DNA from: DASYDU01 sp036499445 | GTDB lineage: Bacteria; Planctomycetota; Planctomycetia; Pirellulales; Lacipirellulaceae | Reading direction: 5' to 3' | DNA length: 15,156 nucleotides | Assembly (NCBI GenBank): GCA_036499445.1 | Contig: DASYDU010000151.1 | Location: 1 to 15,156 of the forward strand | Shown here: positions 1 to 7,161 of the stretch, piece after piece | How positions within the stretch are numbered: position 1 is the first letter of the stretch | How the letters are laid out: every line of letters starts with the position of its first letter | Translations under genes and position numbers: made by a program | The notes under the pieces: model-generated | What the model was told of the DNA's origin: nothing | Seen by the model: only the letters and a program-made list of their open reading frames with translations | Databases searched by the model: none

Positions 1-850
1 CGCGGGCCCGGGAGCAAAGCAGCCGATCGCCCAATTCCAAAGCCGACATTTCCAAGCTGACAAAGAGCACCGGCTTGACGGGCCCGCGCTCGTCGATGGC
101 GATGTGCTCGACGATGTTGAGTGCCAGCGCCGTTTTGCCCATGCTGGGCCGAGCTGCCAGGATCACGAGCTCCGAATCGTGCAGTCCGCCAGTGAGATCG
201 TCGTAATCGATGTAACCAGTTTCGATGCCGCCGTAGGCGTGTTGATGCTGCATGCGGGCATCGATCCGCGCGAGCGACTCGTGCAGCACGTCGCGAATCG
301 AGGTGACCTGATTGTCCCCTTTCGAGTCGAGGATGCGAAACACACGTTCTTCGGCCCGGGCGAGCATCGCGCGGGCCTCGACCGTGGGATCGCTCGCCCC
401 TTGGATAATGTCGGTGCCGGCGTGGATCAACGAACGCAGCACGGCCTTATCGCGGACGATGCGAGCATAGTGCTCGGCGTGAGCTGCTGTGGCCACCTCC
501 TGGCTCATCTCTAAGAGATACGCTGCGCCGCCAACGACTTCATACTCGCCTGCATCCTTAAGCTGTTGCAGAAGAAGCGACAGCTCGACCGGTCGACCGC
601 CCTCGTGCATGGCGAGGATGTGATGATAAATCCGGGCGTGGGCCTGGTCGTAGAAATCGTCCGGGCGAAGGATGAGCGCAACTTCGTCGCACACCTCGGG
701 CAAGAGCAACAGACTGCCCAATACGGCCCGCTCGGCTTCATTGCTGCGCGGCGGCTGGCGATCGAGCAGTTCGCCGAGTTCCGCCTGGGGAGCGCTGCGC
801 GGTTTGCGATCTACCGTGGCCACGGGCGTCGATCCATCGTTGAATGACAA
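1..850 (-). CDS. dnaB: Replicative DNA helicase DnaB, N-terminal 283 residues (C-terminus beyond window)
   Basis: DnaB is the hexameric helicase that unwinds DNA ahead of the replication fork. Read from the minus strand, the frame stays open to the window edge. A disordered start (about residues 1-33) precedes the DnaB N-terminal helical domain (NEAERAVLGSLLL onward, to about 140). The RecA-like domain then begins, with Walker A ARPSMGKT at about 233-240 (Lys239) followed by FVSLEMSALELGDRLL, a hallmark of the family. No ATG exists upstream before an in-frame TAA. I chose TTG at 850-848 because GGAAGAGG lies just before it; a GTG at 823 is the alternative. The gene is last in the rplY-pth-rpsF-ssb-rplI-dnaB series, 61 nt after rplI. 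About 170 residues carrying Walker B and the arginine finger would lie beyond position 1. Identity is secure; the start is moderately sure. Confidence 0.95.
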   Translation of the reverse strand, partial: MSFNDGSTPVATVDRKPRSAPQAELGELLDRQPPRSNEAERAVLGSLLLLPEVCDEVALILRPDDFYDQAHARIYHHILAMHEGGRPVELSLLLQQLKDAGEYEVVGGAAYLLEMSQEVATAAHAEHYARIVRDKAVLRSLIHAGTDIIQGASDPTVEARAMLARAEERVFRILDSKGDNQVTSIRDVLHESLARIDARMQHQHAYGGIETGYIDYDDLTGGLHDSELVILAARPSMGKTALALNIVEHIAIDERGPVKPVLFVSLEMSALELGDRLLCSRAR

Positions 851-851
851 A

Positions 852-894
852 CCCTCTTCCGAGCCTTCACCTTCCGTGAGGGCCTGGAAGAGGG
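852..894 (-). promoter_or_regulatory. Intercistronic hairpin able to sequester the dnaB Shine-Dalgarno
   Basis: CCCTCTTCC at 852-860 and GGAAGAGGG at 886-894 are a perfect 9-bp inverted repeat with a 25-nt interior that can pair further (CCTTCAC at 864-870 against GTGAGGG at 876-882, one mismatch). In the rplI-dnaB mRNA the upstream arm reads CCCTCTTCC and the downstream arm is the GGAAGAGGG that serves as the dnaB ribosome binding site. There is no convincing U-tract after it, so translational control or mRNA processing is more likely than termination. The pairing is visible in the sequence; the function is inferred. Confidence 0.5.
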
Positions 895-911
895 TATTGA
901 ATTAACCCAAC

Positions 912-1451
912 CTACGTTGCTTCGGCCGCCACCGCGGGCACGACCCACACCTTCACCTCGCCCTCGACCTCGCTCGACAAACGGAATTTGACGGTATACA
1001 GGCCGAGCTCTTTGAGTGGCCCATCGAGCCGGATCTGATCGGTCGAAAGCGAAATCTCGTTGGCTTTGAGGGCGGCTACAATCTCGGGAGCCCCGACGCT
1101 GCCATAGAGATGACCGTCTTCGGTGGCGTTGGCCTCGATCGTAATACTCTGCTTGGCGATTTCGAGTGCCAGCTTACGGAGCTCCGCCTGACGCGCGAGC
1201 TCGATCTGTTGCAGCTTCACCTTGTGCTTATCGACCATCCGCTTGTGATGGTCCGAGGCAAGGGTGGCCAAGCCCTGCGGAATTAGATAGTTGTAGGCGT
1301 AGCCGGGCCGCACCTCGACGACCTGGCCCTGCTTGCCCAGGCTTTCGACCGAGTGGACGAGCAGCAATTCAATCCCGCCGTGTTCTCCCTTAGGTAGCGG
1401 CCGGAACGGAAAATTTCGGGTCCGCTGGAGCTTCTTGATTCGTGTCGACAT
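912..1451 (-). CDS. rplI: 50S ribosomal protein bL9 with N-terminal extension
   Basis: bL9 binds 23S rRNA in the large subunit and helps keep reading-frame fidelity. The N-terminal rRNA-binding domain begins at about residue 27 (IELLLVHSVESLGKQGQVVE) with the conserved glycine-rich segment PGYAYNYLIPQGLA. A long connecting helix rich in Lys, Glu and Gln follows, then the C-terminal domain with LYGSVGAPEI and the closing strands (about 110-175). At 179 residues it is about 30 longer than the E. coli protein (149). The extra length is mostly a basic N-terminal extension with FPFRPLPKGEHGG, which I believe is usual in planctomycetes. The ATG at 1451 has an AAGAAAG ribosome binding site upstream. 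It lies between ssb (82 nt upstream) and dnaB. Confidence 0.95.
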   Translation of the reverse strand: MSTRIKKLQRTRNFPFRPLPKGEHGGIELLLVHSVESLGKQGQVVEVRPGYAYNYLIPQGLATLASDHHKRMVDKHKVKLQQIELARQAELRKLALEIAKQSITIEANATEDGHLYGSVGAPEIVAALKANEISLSTDQIRLDGPLKELGLYTVKFRLSSEVEGEVKVWVVPAVAAEAT

Positions 1452-1467
1452 AGCAAACTTTCTTAAC

Positions 1468-1502
1468 GCTGATTTTTGATTGCTAATTTTTGATTTTCGG
1501 AT
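1468..1502 (-). repeat. Heptamer-phased AT-rich leader of rplI
   Basis: Two 14-mers, GCTGATTTTTGATT (1468-1481) and GCTAATTTTTGATT (1482-1495), lie in direct tandem with one mismatch. Each 14-mer is itself two 7-nt units ending in GATT or AATT, and TTCGGAT (1496-1502) continues the register. On the minus strand a TTGACA (1512-1507) sits just upstream of the array, but the boxes 16-18 nt downstream match a -10 poorly, so a promoter here is only a possibility. The gap does not contain rpsR. Confidence 0.6.
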
Positions 1503-1533
1503 CAGCTGTCAACAATCCAAAATCATCGATCGC

Positions 1534-1974
1534 TTAAAATGGAATGTCTTCGCTTGGGGGCGGCCCGCCCGCTGGCGTGTATTGCTCCGGTTCGTCATAC
1601 GATCCGGACGATTCTCCCCCACCCGAACCTCCACGACCGCCGCCGCCAGACTTGCCGCCAAGCATCTGCAGCCGTTCGCCGACGACCTTTAATTTTGAAT
1701 GCTTCTGACCTTCCTTCTCCCAACGATCCAGCTTCAGCCGGCCCTCGATCAACACGGGGGCACCCTTACTTAGATACTCGTTGGCGATTTCGGCGGTGCG
1801 TCCCCACAGCGTCACGTCGACAAACGTGGCTTCCTCAACCCATTGATCGCCGCGCTTGACGCGATCGTTCACGGCGAGGCCGATGTCGGTCACGGCCGTG
1901 CCGCTGGGGATGTAGCGCAATTCCGGATCGCGAGTCAAGTTTCCCACTAGGATCACACGATTGTAGCTGGCCAT
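1534..1974 (-). CDS. ssb: Single-stranded DNA-binding protein SSB
   Basis: SSB coats single-stranded DNA during replication, recombination and repair and recruits partner enzymes through its C-terminal tip. The 146-residue product has an OB-fold (about 1-107) opening with MASYNRVILVGNLTRDPELR, with the family segments FVDVTLWGRTAEI and KGAPVLIEGRLKLDRW. A Gly/Ser-rich linker follows (about 108-130). The acidic-hydrophobic tip SEDIPF (141-146) is the docking peptide for DnaG, exonuclease I, PriA and others, equivalent to DDDIPF in E. coli. The ATG is preceded by AAGGA. It lies 77 nt after rpsF and upstream of rplI, the classical neighbourhood. Length and features are normal. Confidence 0.97.
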   Translation of the reverse strand: MASYNRVILVGNLTRDPELRYIPSGTAVTDIGLAVNDRVKRGDQWVEEATFVDVTLWGRTAEIANEYLSKGAPVLIEGRLKLDRWEKEGQKHSKLKVVGERLQMLGGKSGGGGRGGSGGGESSGSYDEPEQYTPAGGPPPSEDIPF

Positions 1975-2051
1975 GGCATTCGTTCCTTACAAGTAATCGT
2001 GCCAACAACAAACTGAGCTGCGAAATTACGTGCCGAGACGCTCACTACGGC

Positions 2052-2468
2052 TCAATTCAATTCCTCATCCGGCATGGGAACGTCGATCGCCGGAACCGTG
2101 GCCGCCACTGGCGTTGGGGCCGGCGGGGCCGGACCGGCCTTGGCGTGCTCGAGCACGGCTTCAACCAGATGCGGATGAATTTTTAGCACCAAGTGCCGCA
2201 AAATCGAATCCTGGAGATCGAGTTGCCGATTCAGCGGGGCAATTGCCGAACTGGGCGACCGGAAGTACATCAGCCAATAAGTCCCCTTGCGATGCGTCCC
2301 GATCGCATAGGCCAATCGGCGCTCTTCCCAAAGTCGAGTGACAAGCACTTCGCCGCCGGCGGCTTTGATCAGTTTTTCGACCTCAGCCGGCAGGCCGGCC
2401 CGCTCGCGCGCAAAACGATTCGAGTCGAACAAGAACATCGCTTCGTAAACATTCACGTTGGTTGCCAA
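2052..2468 (-). CDS. rpsF: 30S ribosomal protein bS6
   Basis: bS6 binds the central domain of 16S rRNA, normally as a heterodimer with bS18. The ferredoxin-like core reads VNVYEAMFLFDSN, then the helix with EVEKLIKAAGGEV, then LWEERRLAYAIGTHRKGTYWLMYF, and LQDSILRHLVLKI. A proline/alanine-rich tail with an acidic end (PDEELN) follows, so the product is 138 residues, at the long end for the family. An in-frame TTG at 2495 would add nine residues without a ribosome binding site. I prefer TTG at 2468-2466 because AGGAG (2480-2476) lies 7 nt upstream and the protein then starts MATNVNVYE, as expected for the family. It follows pth closely and precedes ssb. Confidence 0.95.
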   Translation of the reverse strand: MATNVNVYEAMFLFDSNRFARERAGLPAEVEKLIKAAGGEVLVTRLWEERRLAYAIGTHRKGTYWLMYFRSPSSAIAPLNRQLDLQDSILRHLVLKIHPHLVEAVLEHAKAGPAPPAPTPVAATVPAIDVPMPDEELN

Positions 2469-2475
2469 GTCTTGG

Positions 2476-2480
2476 CTCCT
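2476..2480 (-). promoter_or_regulatory. Shine-Dalgarno that decides the rpsF start
   Basis: AGGAG on the minus strand lies 7 nt before the TTG at 2468. It is the only good ribosome binding site near the 5' end of rpsF and favours that TTG over the upstream in-frame TTG at 2495. Confidence 0.6.
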
Positions 2481-2499
2481 AACTATCGATTCCAAACGA

Positions 2500-3057
2500 C
2501 TAATTGAATCTATTCATGCTAACGGCAATGCCGCTGGCCGCCCAGCACTCTACGCCCTCTATGGCCCGGTCGACGGCCTGATCGATCTCGTCTCGTTCAG
2601 CCGATTTAAATCGGCCCAAGACATAATCGGCCGCATCCCACTCCTCCGGCACTGGCCCGATGCCAAGCCGCAATCTGCCGAAATCCTCCGTGCCAAGCCG
2701 GCGAATGATGTCGGCAAGGCCCTTTTGGCCGCCGGCCGACCCCTCGCGGCGAAACCGCAATTTGCCCAGCGGCAAATTGAAGTCATCACACACGACCAAC
2801 ACATCCCCCAATTCGAACTTATAAAACTCAAACGCCGGTCCAACGCTCTCACCGCTGAGGTTCATCAGCGTCTGAGGCCACAACAACAATGCCCGCTCGC
2901 CGGCGATCGTCGCTTCCATCAGGCGGCCGGCGAATTTGTCCTTGATGGCTCCGTCGCCGAAGCGCGCTGCCAACCGGTCTACGACCGCAAATCCAACGTT
3001 GTGCCTCGTCTGTTCGTATTTCTTCCCAGGGTTGCCCAGACCCACGATCAATTTCAT
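2500..3057 (-). CDS. pth: Peptidyl-tRNA hydrolase
   Basis: Pth releases tRNA from peptidyl-tRNAs that drop off the ribosome, cleaving the ester bond. The 185-residue product begins MKLIVGLGNPGKKYEQTRHN, placing Asn9 and the catalytic His19 where E. coli has Asn10 and His20. PQTLMNLSG supplies Asn66, and CDDFNLPLGKLRFR supplies Asp91, the residue that polarises the histidine. The loop usually read as GGHNGL is GGQKGL here. Length is normal (E. coli 194). It lies between rplY and rpsF, and rplY-pth adjacency is widespread in bacteria. The ATG at 3057 has no obvious ribosome binding site, so coupling to rplY translation is possible. Confidence 0.97.
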   Translation of the reverse strand: MKLIVGLGNPGKKYEQTRHNVGFAVVDRLAARFGDGAIKDKFAGRLMEATIAGERALLLWPQTLMNLSGESVGPAFEFYKFELGDVLVVCDDFNLPLGKLRFRREGSAGGQKGLADIIRRLGTEDFGRLRLGIGPVPEEWDAADYVLGRFKSAERDEIDQAVDRAIEGVECWAASGIAVSMNRFN

Positions 3058-3134
3058 CGATCTTGTCGTCCGTACGATCCTATCGCTGCGGACGGCTCGG
3101 CGGTTCTAGTCGCCAACGAGCAACAGCAGCCCTG

Positions 3135-3782
3135 TTACCCCTTTTCTTCCGCTTCGCCCTCTTCCTCTTCTTCCTTGCCCTTGCTGATCACTTCGGGTTC
3201 CGCGGCACCGACTGCTTCTTCGGCCGCTGCTTCTTCTTCCGCCACCGGCAATTCGCAATGTACAACCACTTCGTCGGGATCGACCGCAATGGTCGCGCCG
3301 GCCGGCAGGTCGATGATGTCCTTGATCAGTAGCGAGCCGCCCACTTGCAAATTCTTGACGCTTATGTGGAGCTTTTCAGGCACCAAATCGAGCGGCACCT
3401 CGATCTCCACCGAATGAATCAACTGCTCGACAACGCCGCCCTCATTCGCGCCTGGCGATTCGCCGCGCAGCTCGATGGGCACCTCAACCGTCACTTTTTC
3501 TCCCGCTCGCACGCGCAACAGATCGACGTGCAGCACGTGATGGAAAAAGGTGTCCCATTGGACGTCTTGCAGCAGGGCTTTGCCGCTCGCCGCGCCCGAT
3601 AGCTCGACAACTTTCGCCCCGTGACGCACCGTGTTTTCCAACTCGTCGGACGAGAGTGATAGACTGACCACTTCTTCGCCGTGTCCATACAACACCGCGG
3701 GCAGCTTGCCGTCGTACCGCATGCGGCGGTTATGCCGCTTGCCAAATTGTTTGCGCTGTTCGACCTTCAGTAAATTTGCCAT
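3135..3782 (-). CDS. rplY: 50S ribosomal protein bL25 (general stress protein Ctc type)
   Basis: bL25 binds 5S rRNA in the large subunit. At 215 residues this is the long two-domain (TL5/Ctc) form. The N-terminal 5S-binding domain (about 1-92) includes GKLPAVLYGHGEEVVSL and VLHVDLLRV. The C-terminal beta domain (about 95-180) includes VEVPIELRGESPGANEGGVV and GATIAVDPDEVVVHC. The last about 35 residues are an acidic low-complexity tail made mostly of Glu, Ala and Gly. It is the first gene of the minus-strand operon in this window, divergent from the ATPase gene at 4068. The prs gene that often precedes rplY is not adjacent; the 285 bp upstream are non-coding. A short AACAG/CTGTT hairpin spans 3122-3136 at its stop. 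Confidence 0.96.
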   Translation of the reverse strand: MANLLKVEQRKQFGKRHNRRMRYDGKLPAVLYGHGEEVVSLSLSSDELENTVRHGAKVVELSGAASGKALLQDVQWDTFFHHVLHVDLLRVRAGEKVTVEVPIELRGESPGANEGGVVEQLIHSVEIEVPLDLVPEKLHISVKNLQVGGSLLIKDIIDLPAGATIAVDPDEVVVHCELPVAEEEAAAEEAVGAAEPEVISKGKEEEEEGEAEEKG

Positions 3783-4067
3783 GAATTCTATCCAGCCAAT
3801 CGATCAATACTTGGACCAGCCGCCGCCTACAGAACATTAGCAATGGCGGCGAGCCGTCTGCGGTTTTCTCACACCACCTCGCCGGACCGCGGGCCGGGGG
3901 GAACCACTTATTGTGGCGTTGCCCGGCCTGGTCTTCAAGCCCAAGTTAGCCACGGTGATTCGCCATATTTTGGCGATCGCGAATCGCGGCCCGAGTCGAT
4001 TCTCAGCGGCTGATCCGTTTCGACCGTTGGCTCTGCGGTTTAACTTGCGTTAGATTGAGAGGACTCC
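3783..4067. other. Divergent intergenic region, rplY and the HerA-like ATPase
   Basis: These 285 bp separate two divergent genes and should hold both promoters. I see no tRNA, no open frame with family resemblance and no clean -35/-10 pair. Near the plus-strand gene, GAGAGG at 4057-4062 is a plausible ribosome binding site 5 nt before TTG 4068. The stretch around 3960-3990 has short self-complementary runs (CGCCATATTTTGGCG and CGCGAATCGCG) that could be operator-like, with no further support. Confidence 0.4.
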
Positions 4068-6623
4068 TTGCGACCTTCTCTAGATTATTCAATGCACGCG
4101 GTTGCAGTCCCTATGTCCGTCGTCGACAAACCCGGCTCATTTTATCTCGGCCGCCCTTACGACTTGGCCAAGAGTCAGGTCGGCAATGAACCTTTGCTCT
4201 ATGACAGTAAGGACCTCACAACCCACGCCGTCTGCGTTGGCATGACTGGCAGCGGCAAGACCGGGCTCTGCCTGGCCCTGCTGGAAGAGGCCGCGCTGAA
4301 CGGTATTCCGGCAATCGCGATCGATCCGAAGGGCGATTTGGGTAATCTGCTTTTGGCGTTCCCCAATCTGCAGGCGAGTGATTTCCGACCGTGGATCGAG
4401 AGCGACGAGGCGGCCCGCGAAAAGGTCTCGCCCGATGACTTCGCCGCTAGCCAGGCAAAGCTCTGGAAGGATGGATTGGCGAAGTGGGGCCAGGGCCCCG
4501 ACCGCATCCGTCGCTATTGCGACGCCACCGAGCGCGTAATTTACACGCCTGGTTCGAGCACCGGTATCCCGATCACGGTACTTAAGTCGTTCGCCGCGCC
4601 GCCAAAGGAGCTAATTGACGACGGCGAGGCCTTTCGCGATCGGATCGCGTCGGCCGCCTCGGGGCTGCTCGCGCTCTTAGGCATCGATGCCGACCCTGTC
4701 CGCAGCCGTGAGCACATTCTGCTTTCCAATTTACTGGAAACATCCTGGCAGAATGGCCGCGACCTCGATCTCCAGCAATTGATCCGCCAGATTCAGCAGC
4801 CGCCCTTCGGCAAAATTGGCGCGGTCGACCTGGAGTCATTTTTTCCGGCGGCGCAGCGTACCAAGCTCTCAATGAGCTTGAACAATCTGCTCGCGTCGCC
4901 ATCGTTCGCCGGATGGCTCGAAGGCGAGTCACTCGACATTGGGAAGATTCTCTACACGCCCGCCGGCAAGCCTCGACTGGCCGTGATCTCGATCGCCCAT
5001 CTTGAAGATGCGCAGCGAATGTTTTTCGTGACAATCCTGCTCAACGAGATTCTGGCCTGGATCCGTACGCAGTCCGGCACGAGCAATCTCCGCGCTCTGC
5101 TCTACATGGACGAGGTGTTCGGTTACTTTCCGCCGCTCGGCAATCCCCCCTCGAAGCGGCCGATGCTCACGTTGCTTAAGCAAGCCCGCGCGTTTGGTCT
5201 CGGCTGTATGCTCGCCACGCAAAATCCGGTCGATCTCGACTATAAGGGGCTTTCCAACGCAGGCACTTGGTTCCTAGGCCGGTTGCAGACCGAGCGCGAC
5301 AAGGCACGTGTGCTCGAAGGACTCGAAGGCGCCTCGGCCGAAGCCGGCTCGACCTTCAATCGCCGCGACATGGAGGCCAAGCTCGCGGCGCTCGGCAACC
5401 GCGTGTTTCTGATGAACAACGTCCACAGCAACAAGCCGATCGTGTTCCAATCGCGCTGGGCGATGTCGTATCTCCGCGGCCCCTTGACCCGCGACCAGGT
5501 CAAATCACTGATGGACCCGTTGCGAAAGGAATTCGCCTCGTCAGCGACCGGTTCTGACCGCGTAGCTGCGAGCGAGGGACCAAATACAGAGAGCGCTGCT
5601 ACAGCATCGCACAGCGCACACGCGGCGTCGCCTTCGAAAGGCAGTAGTGGGATGGCCGGATCGTCAAACCGTCCGATCCTTCCCGCCGCAATCCGCGAGC
5701 AATTCGCGTCGGTCAGCGAACGTGTGCCCGATGGATATCAGCTGCAATATCGACCAGGCCTGTTGGGCACTGGGAAGCTGCACTACATGCAAGCATCGAG
5801 CGGCATCGATTTGTGGCAAGATTGCGTCCTCGTGCAGCCGGTCCGCGATACGCCGCCGGACGACATTTGGGACGGCGCCGCGATGATTGCCGCGGCGCCG
5901 ATCACCGACCCCGCTCCCGACGACAGCGCAACCTTTGCCGCGCTGCCGACTGAGCTCGCCCGCGATAAGAGCTATCCGATTTTTCAGCGGCAATTGTCGG
6001 ACCATCTCTATCGCACGGCGTCGCTCGTGCTCTGGGCGTGTGAGCCGCTCGAACAGTTTTCCAAACCGGGCGAGAAGCAAGAAGATTTCCGTAATCGCCT
6101 TGCCTCACAAGCAGGCCAGCGTCGCGACGCAGAGCGGTCAAAGGTGACGGCAACATATGCTTCGAAATTGAGCGCGGCCGATGCGGAAGTGGCTAAGCAG
6201 CAAGCGAAGGCGAGTAGCGAGAAATGGCAGTTTTTTGCAAAGCTCGGTAGCGTGGCGATGGTGGCGGCGGATATGGTCCTGCGTGCTAAGGGAATGGGAT
6301 CGCGCGGCCGGCCGCGTTCGGCCAGCACTGCGTTTAGCCAGGCGGCGAAGGAGCACGGCGATCAGGCGATCGTGCAAGCCGATCTTGCCAAGGTCCTCGA
6401 AGACAAAGAGCGCCTGGAGCAAGCTCACGATCAGGCGCTCGCCGACATTGATGCCAAGTACAGCGCCAACAGCCTGCCGCTTACGCAATCCGAGATCAAG
6501 CCGCGAAAGGGCGACATCACGGTCGACCACGTGACATTGCTTTGGCTGCCTTTCCGAATCGACGCCGCCGGCAAAGCGGACGCCGTCTATCAATTGCCGC
6601 CCGTACCTACCCCCGACCCCTGA
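4068..6623 (+). CDS. HerA/FtsK-superfamily ATPase (DUF87/DUF853-like), function unknown
   Basis: This is an 851-residue P-loop ATPase of the HerA-FtsK class, whose members move DNA or protein through a ring. After a short lead (YLGRPYDLA) comes Walker A GMTGSGKTG (58-66, Lys64), then AIDPKGDLGNLLL (84-96), typical of HerA/DUF87 domains. Walker B is LLYMDEVFGYFP (Asp348-Glu349), followed by LLKQARAFGLGCMLATQNP with a sensor Gln385. From about 490 to 535 the chain is a Ser/Ala/Gly-rich linker. The C-terminal third is a separate unit with helical, probably coiled-coil stretches (about 685-720 and 755-795) around a short basic segment (GSRGRPRS). The TTG start has GAGAGG 5 nt upstream; ATGs at 4092 and 4113 are alternatives. 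It lacks a NurA nuclease partner, so neither DNA-end resection nor a defence role can be argued from context. It may be cotranscribed with the small gene 13 nt downstream. Confidence 0.85.
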   Translation: MRPSLDYSMHAVAVPMSVVDKPGSFYLGRPYDLAKSQVGNEPLLYDSKDLTTHAVCVGMTGSGKTGLCLALLEEAALNGIPAIAIDPKGDLGNLLLAFPNLQASDFRPWIESDEAAREKVSPDDFAASQAKLWKDGLAKWGQGPDRIRRYCDATERVIYTPGSSTGIPITVLKSFAAPPKELIDDGEAFRDRIASAASGLLALLGIDADPVRSREHILLSNLLETSWQNGRDLDLQQLIRQIQQPPFGKIGAVDLESFFPAAQRTKLSMSLNNLLASPSFAGWLEGESLDIGKILYTPAGKPRLAVISIAHLEDAQRMFFVTILLNEILAWIRTQSGTSNLRALLYMDEVFGYFPPLGNPPSKRPMLTLLKQARAFGLGCMLATQNPVDLDYKGLSNAGTWFLGRLQTERDKARVLEGLEGASAEAGSTFNRRDMEAKLAALGNRVFLMNNVHSNKPIVFQSRWAMSYLRGPLTRDQVKSLMDPLRKEFASSATGSDRVAASEGPNTESAATASHSAHAASPSKGSSGMAGSSNRPILPAAIREQFASVSERVPDGYQLQYRPGLLGTGKLHYMQASSGIDLWQDCVLVQPVRDTPPDDIWDGAAMIAAAPITDPAPDDSATFAALPTELARDKSYPIFQRQLSDHLYRTASLVLWACEPLEQFSKPGEKQEDFRNRLASQAGQRRDAERSKVTATYASKLSAADAEVAKQQAKASSEKWQFFAKLGSVAMVAADMVLRAKGMGSRGRPRSASTAFSQAAKEHGDQAIVQADLAKVLEDKERLEQAHDQALADIDAKYSANSLPLTQSEIKPRKGDITVDHVTLLWLPFRIDAAGKADAVYQLPPVPTPDP

Positions 6624-6627
6624 CCTC
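6609..6627 (-). repeat. 19-nt G-rich dispersed repeat spanning a stop codon
   Basis: On the minus strand this reads GAGGTCAGGGGTCGGGGGT. It matches 18 of 19 nt at 11827-11845 on the plus strand, inside a heptamer array. It covers the end of the ATPase coding sequence, including its TGA, so the Pro-rich end PVPTPDP may be contributed by repeat DNA. Confidence 0.55.
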
Positions 6628-6636
6628 TCCACCACC

Positions 6637-7050
6637 ATGACTGAACGCGAACGTTGGATCGTCTACCCGCTGTTGTTCCTCGCGCTCGGCGCCGGTCTGC
6701 GCGACAAACTATTCGACCAAACGAGATCGAAGAGCATCGAGTGCCAGGATCTCACGGTTTCGGCGGAAGAGCGGGCTGGGCATCCGGCGATACCGCTGGC
6801 GAGAATTAGTGCGATCGAGCGTTCCGCGACCGACAAGACGCCGGCCGCTCAAATGCTGCTCAATGGGCAGATCGTCGTGGACAGTATCCGCGCTTCGGCG
6901 GTCTATGCCGACCGAGTCTTCGCCGACAACTACGTCTATCACGGCATCCCCTTTGCGCCGACGATCTTGCGGGCAATGCCGGGAACAGTGTCGCCCGCGA
7001 CGCCCGCTACGAAGCCTATCGATGCGCCACCGGCCAAATCCGGTAAGTGA
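6637..7050 (+). CDS. Small membrane-anchored protein of a planctomycete hypothetical family
   Basis: I recognise no function. The 137-residue product starts MTERERWIVYPLLFLALGAG with one hydrophobic segment at about 7-22, so it is probably anchored with its body outside the cytoplasm. The body (about 30-110) reads like a short beta-repeat module (CQDLTVSAEE, LLNGQIVVDSIRASAVYADRVFADN), reminiscent of pectate-lyase or bactofilin-like folds. The end is Pro/Ala/Lys-rich. Planctomycete genomes carry similar N-termini (TERERW.VYPLLFLALG) next to genes resembling the 175-residue one downstream. It starts 13 nt after the ATPase stop and has no visible ribosome binding site. Confidence 0.7.
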   Translation: MTERERWIVYPLLFLALGAGLRDKLFDQTRSKSIECQDLTVSAEERAGHPAIPLARISAIERSATDKTPAAQMLLNGQIVVDSIRASAVYADRVFADNYVYHGIPFAPTILRAMPGTVSPATPATKPIDAPPAKSGK

Positions 7051-7071
7051 TATTTGATGCATTCCATCAAT

Positions 7072-7093
7072 GCGACGCCGCTGGCCGCGTCGC
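7072..7093 (+). other. Hairpin in the 7051-7161 intergenic gap
   Basis: GCGACGC (7072-7078) and GCGTCGC (7087-7093) form a perfect 7-bp stem with an 8-nt loop. No U-tract follows, so it is not a standard intrinsic terminator. Just upstream, TTGATG (7054-7059) and CATCAA (7065-7070) form a second small inverted repeat. Confidence 0.4.
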
Positions 7094-7161
7094 GCGAAAA
7101 ACGATAGGATGCAACGGAGCGAGATCGCTAGCCAACATAAACCAAAGTGGAGTATTGAGCC

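Noticed and set aside
1484..1512. Promoter for rplI-dnaB from TTGACA on the minus strand
   Set aside because: No acceptable -10 box lies 16-18 nt downstream; kept only as a remark in the repeat entry.
2458..3417. Plus-strand open frame (319 codons) opposite pth and rplY
   Set aside because: Both minus-strand genes are clear family members; the plus frame has Ser/Ala runs from the acidic tail of bL25 read backwards.
7051..7161. TPP riboswitch ahead of the thiamine genes
   Set aside because: No recognisable thi-box motif, and the gap precedes an unrelated gene; nothing similar lies directly before thiS.
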